Shown piece after piece: positions 51,532 to 61,417 of a DNA stretch of 64,000 nt. The DNA comes from Planctomycetaceae bacterium. Its GTDB lineage: Bacteria; Planctomycetota; Planctomycetia; Pirellulales; UBA7805. The stretch covers positions 1 to 64,000 of the forward strand of contig CACOUL010000008.1 of assembly GCA_902630355.1 (NCBI GenBank), written 5' to 3'. The notes beneath the pieces are model-generated. The model had not been told where the DNA came from and ran no database searches. It saw only the letters and a program-made list of their open reading frames with translations. The position numbers and the translations under genes were made by a program. Within the stretch, counting starts at the first letter, position 1. Each line of letters starts with the position of its first letter.

Positions 51532-53784
51532 ATGAATTTTACTTTTCCATCGCTGATTTCCGTTTACCTCCTGCCCTTTCTGGCAGTGGTTCTGGCGATC
51601 CATCTGATCCACCTCCTCCGGCATCGCCGGGTGCGCTGGGCAGCGATGGATTTTCTTCTGGAAAGCAAGAAGAAAAACCAGACTTCCGTTCGCCTCAAGC
51701 AACTCCTTCTGCTTCTCCTGCGACTGGCTGCGATCGCGATGATCATTTTTTTGCTCGCCGGACCGATTTTGCAGGATGCGTGGAGTCGATTGCTCGGCGG
51801 CACCAATGTGCACCATGTGATTTTGCTTGACGACAGCGCTTCGATGACCGACCGGGAAGAGAGTGCCTCGGCCTTTGAACGCGGCCAACGGGTTGCGGGG
51901 AATATTGTCGACCTGGCAGCCGGGCGAGACTCACAGCAAGCAATCACACTGATGACCTTTTCCTCTGCTGCGGATGAAAGTTCACCGGAAATTCTTCGGA
52001 AGGTCGCCTCGCGAAGAACAGCACCGCAGTGGAAAGAGCGGATCAGTCAGCAGCGTGCTACCGCGCTCGGTGTGGGTCCGCTTGAGGCTCTTGAGGGCAT
52101 CGAGAGAAAAATCGTTCCGGCACAAGATGAAAAAATGATTCTCTACGTGCTCTCCGATTTTCGCGCCCCGCAGTGGCAGGAGAGTGCGGCACTGCGTCAG
52201 CAGGCGGAGCGGCTGTCGGGGAACGATATTCAACTGGAATTGATTCAGTGTGCGAAGGGGCCCCACCAGAATCTGGCGATCACCCAACTTGTCGCAATGC
52301 CGGGGCCGCAGGTAGTCGATATTGCCGTTCGCATGCGGGTCGTGGTCACTAATTATGGAAAGACGCCACAGAGAAATGTATCGGTTCAACTGAGTCAGCA
52401 GACTGTCACCGAAGAGGGGCGCACTGCGCCCGAATCGCTCGGGGGGGTCACGCTTGAGAAAATCGATCCGGGCACGTCGGTCGAGGGTTTCTTCGATGTG
52501 ATCTTTCAAGATCCGGGGAGTCACCTGGTCCATGCCCGCATTAATCAAGATGCCGTCTCTCTCGATAATCATCGCTGGGCCGTGATCGACATTTCGCAGG
52601 GCGCACCGGTACTTGTGATCGACGATGGCGGAGAAGATGCCTCCCTTTTTCTCCGTTTGGCGCTCGATCCCAATCCTCAGGTGAGTACCGGCGCACAGGT
52701 CCAGGTCGAGCGATCAAGCTTTCTTCGCGACGCCGCCTTGGATCGTTATCACGCCATCTTTCTGCTCAACATTACGGACCTGGACGAGATCGAGGTGGAG
52801 CGACTCGATCAGTATGTCCGCCGCGGAGGCGGGATCGTCTTTTTTGCCGGCCCTCAAACCGACCGGGATTTCGTCAATCTGGAACTCTATCGGGATGGCG
52901 AGGGTTTCTTTCCGTTGCCGCTCGCTTCCCCGGCGACGCTGCTACTGGATCGAGCTGAGGCGAGTGCCGATATCGAGGTCGATGCGGAGCATCCGGTTTT
53001 TTCGCGCATTTTCGGAACGTCGATGAATAATTGGTTGCAGGCAATCGACGTTTCGCGTTATTACGCGACCGAAGCGGGTTGGAGTCCCGAGGAGAGCCCC
53101 CTGGTGAAGATCCTGGCACAGCTTCGGGACGGCGCACCGTGGATTGTTGAAAAGAGTTGGGGAGAGGGGAAAGTCCTGGCCGTTCTCTCGACTGCAGCAC
53201 CGCGGTGGCATAACTGGGGGTTGGCCGACCCGAGTTTTGTCTTGTGGACCCTCGATACGCTGGTCTATTTGGGATCGACCAAAACGCAGCAGGACAATCG
53301 AACGGCAGGTGAGAGGCTGCGCGTCGAAACACCGCCGACCGCCTTTTTGCCGTTGGTGAGTTTCACTGCACCGGGCACCGGAGCAGACGGACAACGCGAA
53401 ACGACGCAAATCGCGGCGATCGGTGAAGGACCCGATTCGACAGAGCGGGTTGCCGATTTTGGCCGCGTCGATCGGCCGGGGGTTTATGAGGTCCGGCGCA
53501 ATCAACTCGATGGCGGTGTTGTCCTCGACTGCGAGGCGTTCCATGCCCCCGAGAGCGAAAGCGATCTGGCCATTTTTGGCGAGGGCCAGATGCGAGGTTT
53601 GCTCAAACAAGTGCCCTACAACTATCGCCCTGCCGATACCTTTTTTTCTCTCCTCGCGAAACGAGGCCGGTTTTCCACTCGCGGAGCAATGGTGGATATT
53701 CCTGATTCTGGCTTTGCTATTGGTGGTCGAGCAGTGGATTGCCTACGGCGCGAGTTACCACCCTTCGATCCCGAAAAGACGTGA
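51532..53784 (+). CDS. BatA-domain / VWA membrane protein
   Basis: N-terminal MNFTFPSLISVYLLPFLAVVLAIHLIHLLRHRRVRWAAMDFLL; HHVILLDDSASMTDRE MIDAS motif. Confidence 0.87.
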   Translation: MNFTFPSLISVYLLPFLAVVLAIHLIHLLRHRRVRWAAMDFLLESKKKNQTSVRLKQLLLLLLRLAAIAMIIFLLAGPILQDAWSRLLGGTNVHHVILLDDSASMTDREESASAFERGQRVAGNIVDLAAGRDSQQAITLMTFSSAADESSPEILRKVASRRTAPQWKERISQQRATALGVGPLEALEGIERKIVPAQDEKMILYVLSDFRAPQWQESAALRQQAERLSGNDIQLELIQCAKGPHQNLAITQLVAMPGPQVVDIAVRMRVVVTNYGKTPQRNVSVQLSQQTVTEEGRTAPESLGGVTLEKIDPGTSVEGFFDVIFQDPGSHLVHARINQDAVSLDNHRWAVIDISQGAPVLVIDDGGEDASLFLRLALDPNPQVSTGAQVQVERSSFLRDAALDRYHAIFLLNITDLDEIEVERLDQYVRRGGGIVFFAGPQTDRDFVNLELYRDGEGFFPLPLASPATLLLDRAEASADIEVDAEHPVFSRIFGTSMNNWLQAIDVSRYYATEAGWSPEESPLVKILAQLRDGAPWIVEKSWGEGKVLAVLSTAAPRWHNWGLADPSFVLWTLDTLVYLGSTKTQQDNRTAGERLRVETPPTAFLPLVSFTAPGTGADGQRETTQIAAIGEGPDSTERVADFGRVDRPGVYEVRRNQLDGGVVLDCEAFHAPESESDLAIFGEGQMRGLLKQVPYNYRPADTFFSLLAKRGRFSTRGAMVDIPDSGFAIGGRAVDCLRRELPPFDPEKT

Positions 53785-53793
53785 GGGTGAGAG

Positions 53794-56352
53794 ATGATTG
53801 CAAGTTTCCTTTTGGCAACGGCGGCGGTCGAGCAGACTCACTTTGAGTTGGGCCGATCTTTTTCCGGTATTACGGAAACGGTGTTGCCCTTGGTGGTCCT
53901 CTTTTTGCTCATCTACAACACGGTGGTCATGGTGCGTCGCGACTGCCGGGAATTGGGGGGACACCGTGCGACCCTCTTGATCACACTCCGGACGCTGGCA
54001 ATCTTCGGTGTCTTTATCGTTTATCTCCAACCCCAATGGCGGAGTACCCGAGAACTGACCGATCGTTCGCAAGTTTTTGTGCTTGTCGATACGAGTCAAA
54101 GCATGAGCCGGGAGGATGTGCCGCTTGCCGAGCGGGAGAAGAGCGGCCTTGCCGCCCCCGATGAGGGTCGATTGGAGAGGATCGTGCGGGAACTCGAAGA
54201 GGGAGATCTTCTGGAGCGGATACGGCAAGTACACGATGTCGTCGTTTATCGATTCGATGAGGATGAAAACCCGGTGGCTATCGCCACCTTGCCTCGCATC
54301 CCCGCGCCGGAGGCAAACGAGGCGAATGCCGATGCGATCACCGAGGAGGCGGACCCCCGTCAGGGCGAAGCAAATGCAGCCGAACTGATCGCGTGGCGAG
54401 AGATTCTAAAAGCCAATGGTGGCGATACAAGGCTGGGCGATGCGCTGCGTGAACTTTATGCACGTTCCCGTGGTTTACCGCTTGCGGGCGTGATCATTCT
54501 GAGCGATGGATCGCAAACGGCAGGCACCGACTTGGAGACGGTGACCGACCTTTACGGCGATGCGGAGGTTCCACTCTATTCGATCGGATTGGGTCAGACG
54601 GACCGGCCTCCGGAATTATTGCTGGTCGACTTCGCCGCCCCACCCCGCGCGTACCCCCACGATCCGCTCGAAGTAACCGCTTATGTCCGTGCCCGCGGTC
54701 TGGAGGGTCGTCGGGCGACGCTTCATTTACGGCAGCTTCCCGCTAGCGAGGTGGAGAGTGCCATAGGCGATGAACCTCTGTTCGAGGATCAGATCGACAT
54801 CACGTTGGGTGACGATGCCAGCGAGGTTGTGCCGATCACCATGGAAATCGATACGCTCGATCGCGCAGGCCGCTATCTCTTTGAGTGGGATTTGCAACTT
54901 CGCGGCGCCGCGGCTTCGGCCGGACGGAACGCCGAGGCGACCGCGGAAAGCCGCCAGAATCGACGTCGCTTTGAAATTGAAGTTCAATCCAAGCCGACTC
55001 GCGTACTGTTAGTTGCCGGCGGTCCCTCCCGCGAATATCAATTTTTACGCAACATGCTTAAGCGCGATACGAAGCACATTCAGTTGGAGGTGCTTCTGCA
55101 GAGTCGTCCTGAGGCGAGTCTCAAGGACCCCTCTTACCTTCGCGCGTTTCCCGATTCCGAGGCGCTCTCGAAATACGACGTTCTTATCGCCATCGATCCC
55201 GAATGGGATCGCCTCGGTCCGCGGGTCACCAGCGCCATCGAGCGTTGGGTTGCCGACGAAGCGGGCGGATTGATTTTGGTGCCGGGCATTGTCAATGCGG
55301 GAAATCCGATACAGAGTTGGAACCACGATCCCGATTATCAACCGCTTCGGGATCTTTACCCGGTCGTTTTTGAAGACGACTTCGAAATATTCGAAGATGG
55401 CACCAACAGCACGAGTCGTCTTCGTGCGGTCCGCGCGACGCGTGATGGCCGCGATGCCGCATTCATGCAATTGGCCGATAGTCCGCTGGCGACGGAGCAG
55501 GTGTGGGATCAATTCAGGGGAGTTTACGGACCGAAGCCAGTGAAGGGGAAAAAATACGGCGCGACCGTCTATGCGCTGTTTGAGGATACGTTGGCTGATT
55601 CGTTGGGACGGGAACCGATCTATTGTGCCGGACAATTTTATGGCAAGGGCCGCGTCTTTTACCAAGCGAGTGGTGAGATGTGGAGGATACGTCGTCTCGA
55701 TACGGCGTACTTTGAAAAATGGTACACCCAGATGATCCGGCATGTTTCCGCCGGGCGACTTCATCAGGGATCTCCGCGGGGCGATGTGCTGTTGGTGGAG
55801 AAAGACACCTACCGTATGGGCGATACGATTCCGATAGCGGCCCAGTTGAAGGATGCAGCCCGCAAACCGTACTCGGCGAAGCAGGTAACGCTTTTCCTTT
55901 TTTCGGCCGCCCAGGCGACCGAAGGTGAACCGCTGACTTTGGTTGCCGATCCGGCACGCCCGGGTACGTTTCGAGGTGAATGGACAGCGCGGAAAGCGGG
56001 CACTTACCGGATGGAACTCGCAATACCCGAGAGCGACTACGATCCGCTGAGTCGGAGCGTTAAGGTGCTCGATTCGGATCGCGAGCGGGCACGACCGGAA
56101 CAAGATCGAGAGGCGCTCCAGCAACTGGCGGCCGCGACCGAGGGCCGCTACTTCACCTCGATCGAAATGGCACGGGGCGATACGGGCGAACCGCCGCTTC
56201 CCGGCATGCTGATCGATCAAACTCGGATGACGCCCCTCCAGGGAGACATCGACGCGATCTGGGCGGCCCGATTCAGTCGTTGGATGCTTCTCGGAATTTG
56301 CAGCCTGCTTTGCTTCGAGTGGTTACTAAGGCGGTTCTTCCGACTGGCTTGA
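53794..56352 (+). CDS. Membrane VWA / glutamine-amidotransferase-like protein
   Basis: TM LVVLFLLIYNTVVMV and LLITLRTLAIFGVFIVYL; VFVLVDTSQSMSREDVP; KYDVLIAIDPEWDRLGPRVTSAIERWVADEAGGLILVPG; C-terminal TM. Confidence 0.85.
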   Translation: MIASFLLATAAVEQTHFELGRSFSGITETVLPLVVLFLLIYNTVVMVRRDCRELGGHRATLLITLRTLAIFGVFIVYLQPQWRSTRELTDRSQVFVLVDTSQSMSREDVPLAEREKSGLAAPDEGRLERIVRELEEGDLLERIRQVHDVVVYRFDEDENPVAIATLPRIPAPEANEANADAITEEADPRQGEANAAELIAWREILKANGGDTRLGDALRELYARSRGLPLAGVIILSDGSQTAGTDLETVTDLYGDAEVPLYSIGLGQTDRPPELLLVDFAAPPRAYPHDPLEVTAYVRARGLEGRRATLHLRQLPASEVESAIGDEPLFEDQIDITLGDDASEVVPITMEIDTLDRAGRYLFEWDLQLRGAAASAGRNAEATAESRQNRRRFEIEVQSKPTRVLLVAGGPSREYQFLRNMLKRDTKHIQLEVLLQSRPEASLKDPSYLRAFPDSEALSKYDVLIAIDPEWDRLGPRVTSAIERWVADEAGGLILVPGIVNAGNPIQSWNHDPDYQPLRDLYPVVFEDDFEIFEDGTNSTSRLRAVRATRDGRDAAFMQLADSPLATEQVWDQFRGVYGPKPVKGKKYGATVYALFEDTLADSLGREPIYCAGQFYGKGRVFYQASGEMWRIRRLDTAYFEKWYTQMIRHVSAGRLHQGSPRGDVLLVEKDTYRMGDTIPIAAQLKDAARKPYSAKQVTLFLFSAAQATEGEPLTLVADPARPGTFRGEWTARKAGTYRMELAIPESDYDPLSRSVKVLDSDRERARPEQDREALQQLAAATEGRYFTSIEMARGDTGEPPLPGMLIDQTRMTPLQGDIDAIWAARFSRWMLLGICSLLCFEWLLRRFFRLA

Positions 56353-56376
56353 TCGATTCACTGTTTCGTTACATCT

Positions 56377-58644
56377 ATGCAATCAACCGCAACCATCGCT
56401 GAAACGAGTCAAGCAGGATCCCCCTGGGCCCTGCAGTTGGTTGCTCTGCGCCGGCGCATTCGCCTGTTGATCGTTGCCAAAGCGTTTGTCTTGCTTTTGA
56501 TGGCCCTGGCGGTGGGCTTCTGGTCGTCGCTGGCAATCGACTGGATCGGCGAACTTCCGCTCGCGGCCCGCGGACTCATTCTGATTTTCTTTTTCCCGCT
56601 GATCATCGGTGTGATGTGGAGATACTCGCTTTGCCGCTTGCGGATTCCGCTCACCGACAGCAGCATGGCGCTCTTATTGGAACGCCGTTACCCGATGCTG
56701 GAGGAAAGACTGCTGACTGTGGTCGAGTTGAGCGGGGCTGATCGAACGGATGAAGAGTGGGACCCAAGGTTGGTCGCGCAGCTTGCTGAAGAGATCGGCC
56801 CTCTTTTCCCGCTCACCGGCACGGTCCGCATTTTTAATTTGGGTCCGCTTTTCCGCAGCGGTCTGCTTGCCTTCGTCGGCATATTCTCGGTCCTTTTGTT
56901 CTGGACTTTGCAGCCTACCGCGATGCACGTTTGGGCGCAGCGTAACCTGGCAATGCAAAATGTTCCCTGGCCTCGGGCCACATCGATCAGCGTATTGGGA
57001 TTTCCGGCTTCTGCCGGGGGGCAACGGGTGGAGAAAGTTGCACGCGGAGGGCGGGCGACAGTCCGCGTGCGTGCCGACTTGGACTACGAAATTCCCCAAC
57101 GCGTCGAGTTGCATTTTGTCGCAGACGATGGAGCGGTACGCAGGGTGCCGATGACACGACTGAAGGCTGCCGTTCCGGGGCGGGATCAGCATCAGGAATA
57201 CGAATATGTGTTCACCAACCTTCGGGCGTCGACACCATTGACAATTATCGGAGAAAGCCGCGAATTATTTGCAAAATCCGCTCGCGTCGACGGTTTACGG
57301 ATCGAGGCGGTGGAGAGTCCCAATCTGATCGACATCCAGCTCAGCTACACCTATCCGGACTATTTGCAAAAGCGGCCCGAAAAAGGTTCGGTTCGGGTCA
57401 ATCCGCCGATCCCCCGGGGAACGCAGGTCAGTGCGGTGTGCCGATCGAACAAGCCGCTCGCGGCAGTCCGCTATCGCAAGGGGGTCACCGGCGAGGAGTC
57501 GGGCGACGTGGAAGTCGACCTCGATCCGCAGGACGCGCACCGCTTTCGGGTCGACATGGGGACGATGCACGATGATACGCACGTTCACTTTCAATTGACC
57601 GATGCCGATCAAATTGAGAATTCCGAACCGATACGGATCGGTTTTCGCACGATCGAGGACCGGGTGCCTGAGGTTGAAATACAACTCGATGGGATCGGTA
57701 AATCGATCACGCCTCTGGCCGTCATCCCTTTGCGGGGCTCGGTGCAGGATGATTACGGCGTTGCCGAGAGTTGGATCGCCTACAGTGTGGATGGAGCGCC
57801 CGAGTCTGCCATTCCCCTCACGCTTTCGTCTGGGGGCGAGCTCGATGGATCCTCTTCCGCCCGACTCGATATCGAGCCACTTCGGTTGCAGCCCTCGCAG
57901 CGTATCACGCTCGGGGTCTGTGCGAGCGATCATTGTGACCTTCGCGAGAGTGAGTCGCACGGTGAGAGTGCCAAGTACACTTTAAAAATTGTGACCGAGA
58001 GCCAACTGCGGGCGGAACTGGAGGCTCGAGAAAAGATTCTTCGTCGTAGAACGGAAACCATTTTGGCCGATGGGGAGCGGATGCAGGATTCGCTCAAAAG
58101 AATGCGACGCGGTGCAGATCGCTCGGAGTCCGGCGGAGAAGAATCTGCATCATCGCGTGAGGATTCAATTCGCATGGTACGCGTTGAGTCGGCGGTGAAG
58201 GCAGCGGAACGGATGCGGCATGAGACAGCCAATGTGGCGATGGAATTCGATCGGATTCTCATCGAATTGCGCAACAATCGCGTGACCCTTCTCGGTGAAC
58301 TGGAAGAGCGAATCGGCGAACGCATCGTGGCGCCTCTCGATCGCATTGCATCGGCGATGATCCCCGAACTGGAGCAGAAGCTTCAGTTCGTGCGAGATCA
58401 GCTCGCAGATGCAGAGTCGTTTGCAGGTTCCCTGTCTGTCGCCGAAAATCATTTAAGAGAAATTCTAAGGCAGATGGAGTCGGTGATCGAAAATATGCTC
58501 AAGCTACAGCGGTTCAATGAAGTTTTGGCCGATTTGCGTAAAATCATCGAGGCGCAGCAGCAAGTTTCCAACCAGACCAGCGACCAGCGGCAGAGGCTCG
58601 AAGCGGCGCTAAAAGAGCAATTGAAAAAAGATCTCCTCGATTGA
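56377..58644 (+). CDS. Large membrane protein with N-terminal TM segments and C-terminal coiled coil (DUF4175-like)
   Basis: ORF 755 aa; VAKAFVLLLMALAVGFWSSLAIDWI, GLILIFFFPLIIGVMW, SGLLAFVGIFSVLLFW; C-terminal helical region. Confidence 0.78.
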   Translation: MQSTATIAETSQAGSPWALQLVALRRRIRLLIVAKAFVLLLMALAVGFWSSLAIDWIGELPLAARGLILIFFFPLIIGVMWRYSLCRLRIPLTDSSMALLLERRYPMLEERLLTVVELSGADRTDEEWDPRLVAQLAEEIGPLFPLTGTVRIFNLGPLFRSGLLAFVGIFSVLLFWTLQPTAMHVWAQRNLAMQNVPWPRATSISVLGFPASAGGQRVEKVARGGRATVRVRADLDYEIPQRVELHFVADDGAVRRVPMTRLKAAVPGRDQHQEYEYVFTNLRASTPLTIIGESRELFAKSARVDGLRIEAVESPNLIDIQLSYTYPDYLQKRPEKGSVRVNPPIPRGTQVSAVCRSNKPLAAVRYRKGVTGEESGDVEVDLDPQDAHRFRVDMGTMHDDTHVHFQLTDADQIENSEPIRIGFRTIEDRVPEVEIQLDGIGKSITPLAVIPLRGSVQDDYGVAESWIAYSVDGAPESAIPLTLSSGGELDGSSSARLDIEPLRLQPSQRITLGVCASDHCDLRESESHGESAKYTLKIVTESQLRAELEAREKILRRRTETILADGERMQDSLKRMRRGADRSESGGEESASSREDSIRMVRVESAVKAAERMRHETANVAMEFDRILIELRNNRVTLLGELEERIGERIVAPLDRIASAMIPELEQKLQFVRDQLADAESFAGSLSVAENHLREILRQMESVIENMLKLQRFNEVLADLRKIIEAQQQVSNQTSDQRQRLEAALKEQLKKDLLD

Positions 58645-58717
58645 AGGAACGGACCGCTATAATGAATTTATCGAATGTCTCTCGACACTGTCTCTCGACA
58701 CGGAGGAGCCTGAGATC

Positions 58718-60325
58718 ATGACGGATCGGAACATGGCGTGCGCTCGGCTGGTGCTGTTGGGAATCCTGGCAGTGGCGGTGTGGCCGTTTGAGGCCGCAGC
58801 CGATTCTCCGCTGCAAGAGCGAGCTGACAAGCTGCACATCGATCAGGCGAAGGTTGCCGACCAATACGACCGCTTCAAGAAAAATATTACGGACCTTGCC
58901 GATTTCTTGCGGCAGACCGATCCGGAGCGGGCCGAGGTACTTGAAAAGGCGGTTGCCCAGATGAATCGAGGCGACACCGTCGAGCGGTTCAAAACGATTG
59001 TGGGTGTACTCGGGCAAGACGCGCTTCTCATCGCCGACTTAGACGATGTACTCGCAAGTCAGGAGTCTCTGGAGACCGAACTGCAGGCCCTGTTGACGCT
59101 CCTTCTCACGGAAAACCGGCAAAGTGAAAACCAGTCGGAAAAGCAGCGGATTGCACGCTATCTGAAAGAGATCAATCGGATGATCCGTGCGCAGAAGGGA
59201 ATCTACGCTCAGACTGATCGGATCAGTCACCCCGAAGACTTGGCACCACGCCAATCGAAACTGGGAAAACAGTGTCAGGGGCTTGTGGAAAAGATGCAGG
59301 CTGCGGGCGAGAAGACGAACCCACCTGCTTCCGGGAAGTCAGGCGAGGAGGAGCCAGGCCCCGGAGAGAATCCCACTGAAAAAGACCCCACTGAAAAATC
59401 GCCGGAAGGTGTAGAGGGAAACAAGCCGCCGCAGGAAAAAGCCCCAGGATCGCCAGGCGAGAAGCAAGGGCAGTCCGGGGAGAAGCAGTCCGGGGAAAAG
59501 CAGCAATCCGGTAAGCTCACGCCCCAGCAGGCGGTTGAGCAAGCGCAGCAAAAGATGCAGGCGGCCGCCAAACGACTTGCGGAAGCAAAAAAAGAGGAGG
59601 CAGTGGAAAAACAACAGGAGGCGATTGCGGCGCTCGAGAAAGCCAAAGCTGAATTAGCCCGCATCCTCAGGCAGCTTCGTGAAGAGGAGATCGAGCGTGT
59701 GCTCGCACTGCTCGAGGCGAGGTTCCAGAAAATACTTCGCTTGCAAAAGAAGGTCTACGAACAGACCATCGTGCTCGACCAAACGCCACAAGAAGATCGT
59801 GATCGCCGGTTTGAAATCGAATCGAGTCGTCTGGGCGAAAAGGAATCGAAGATCGTCGCCTTGGTCGATGCGACGCTCATTCTTTTTAGAAATGAAGGTT
59901 CGGCGGTTGCCCTTCCGGAAGCATCGTTGCAACTGCGCGAAGACATGGAAATGGTGATGGTAAGGCTCGATCAGGCGGAAACCGGATCGATCACACAACA
60001 ACTCATGGAAGATATCATCGAATCCCTCGAGGAAATTCTGGCGGCAATCGAACGGTCGCAGGAGAATCAACAGCAGAGGCAACAGGCAGGCCAAGCGGGT
60101 GGCTCCGGCGATGCCGAGCAGCCCCTGGTCGATATGCTGGCGGAGTTAAAAATGATTCGCTCGTTGCAGTGGCGTGTGAATCGACGAACGGCCATGTACC
60201 AGGAGGTGTTGCTGGCGGGACGCTCGCCGCGGGAGAAACTCATGCCCGAATTGCGAAAGCTTGCAGACCGGCAAGCCCGCATCGAGAGGATCGCGAGAGA
60301 CATTGTGCTGGAAAATAATCGTTGA
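58718..60325 (+). CDS. Secreted coiled-coil protein with low-complexity Pro/Gly/Glu/Lys linker
   Basis: MTDRNMACARLVLLGILAVAVWPFEAAA signal; GEKQGQSGEKQSGEKQQSGK; long helical C-terminus. Confidence 0.78.
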   Translation: MTDRNMACARLVLLGILAVAVWPFEAAADSPLQERADKLHIDQAKVADQYDRFKKNITDLADFLRQTDPERAEVLEKAVAQMNRGDTVERFKTIVGVLGQDALLIADLDDVLASQESLETELQALLTLLLTENRQSENQSEKQRIARYLKEINRMIRAQKGIYAQTDRISHPEDLAPRQSKLGKQCQGLVEKMQAAGEKTNPPASGKSGEEEPGPGENPTEKDPTEKSPEGVEGNKPPQEKAPGSPGEKQGQSGEKQSGEKQQSGKLTPQQAVEQAQQKMQAAAKRLAEAKKEEAVEKQQEAIAALEKAKAELARILRQLREEEIERVLALLEARFQKILRLQKKVYEQTIVLDQTPQEDRDRRFEIESSRLGEKESKIVALVDATLILFRNEGSAVALPEASLQLREDMEMVMVRLDQAETGSITQQLMEDIIESLEEILAAIERSQENQQQRQQAGQAGGSGDAEQPLVDMLAELKMIRSLQWRVNRRTAMYQEVLLAGRSPREKLMPELRKLADRQARIERIARDIVLENNR

Positions 60326-60358
60326 GGCCTCGTTTTCCGTCAAGAAGGACCCTTTGAG

Positions 60359-61402
60359 ATGAAGCGACTTTCCTTTTGCCTACGGCTTGCGGCCATTTTG
60401 TTGGCCGTCGCGGTACCGTGCGCCGCAGCAGACTCGGGCGAACAGCCACCGCAGGAGGAACCCGCGATTGTCACGCGGCTCCAAGCGGCTCCGAGCCAGG
60501 AAGCGATACGCGACAGGTGGTTGGCCTATATGCAGGAGCAAAACATTCCAGCACAAACGCAGGCCGAGGTTCTCGAGTTATGGGAGGCGACCGAAGAGGA
60601 AGAAAAACTCAACCGCATGGTCGCTTCGATTGCGATTCTGCATCCTGAGTGGGTGTCGATGGCGGAAGCATCGCGGCGATCGCAAGCCGATCACGCCGAC
60701 GCGGAGGCGTGGCGCGAGCAGTCCGCGGTGCCACCCTTGGTCCGCGATCCCCTGCAGTTGTGGGTGGCCTTAGGCTGGATTCAGCAGGGACGGCACGCCG
60801 AGGCGGCAGCGCTGCTCGATGGGATTGCAACCGACCGGCTCGTCGATCCGGTATCCTACGCGTTTGCCCTGAGTGTGATTCACCACCAGAGGGCCAACAA
60901 ACAGCAGGGCCTTGAGTTGCTCGAATGGCTGCGAAAAGACGCCGATGCGGTCCCGCAACGCTATCGGGTATTGGCCGAGTTGATGTACGACGATCTTCAG
61001 CAACTCGAGCCCGGTTCGCTCGACGATATTTCGCGGCGGATGAAGCAGATTCGTCAACAACTCGATTTAGGACGCACTGGCGAAGGGGTTTTGCGGACAG
61101 AGGACGAGGTCATCGAGATGCTCGACAAACTCATCGAGGAGGAGTCGAAGAAGCAAGCGAGTCAGTCCCAGTCGGCCAGTTCCGGTGGGGCACCGTCGCG
61201 GCCGGCGGAGGAGAGTCGTTTGGCCGGGGGCAAGGGAGCGGGCCAAGTGACGAAGCGACCGGTCGGAAAATCGAGCGGTTGGGGCGATTTGCCGCCGAAG
61301 GAGCGCGAGGAAGCGATGCAGGAAATCAGTCGCGAGTTCCCCGCGCATTACCGCAAGGTGATCGAAGCCTATTTCCGTGAACTGGCGCGGCAACAGCAAT
61401 GA
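60359..61402 (+). CDS. Hypothetical secreted helical protein
   Basis: Signal MKRLSFCLRLAAILLAVAVPCAAA; C-terminal WGDLPPKEREEAMQEISREFPAHYRKVIEAYFRELARQQQ. Confidence 0.78.
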   Translation: MKRLSFCLRLAAILLAVAVPCAAADSGEQPPQEEPAIVTRLQAAPSQEAIRDRWLAYMQEQNIPAQTQAEVLELWEATEEEEKLNRMVASIAILHPEWVSMAEASRRSQADHADAEAWREQSAVPPLVRDPLQLWVALGWIQQGRHAEAAALLDGIATDRLVDPVSYAFALSVIHHQRANKQQGLELLEWLRKDADAVPQRYRVLAELMYDDLQQLEPGSLDDISRRMKQIRQQLDLGRTGEGVLRTEDEVIEMLDKLIEEESKKQASQSQSASSGGAPSRPAEESRLAGGKGAGQVTKRPVGKSSGWGDLPPKEREEAMQEISREFPAHYRKVIEAYFRELARQQQ

Positions 61403-61417
61403 CAGAGTGAGAGGAAA

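Noticed and set aside
55045-56220. 391-aa minus-strand ORF
   Set aside because: Antisense shadow of the VWA/amidotransferase-like CDS
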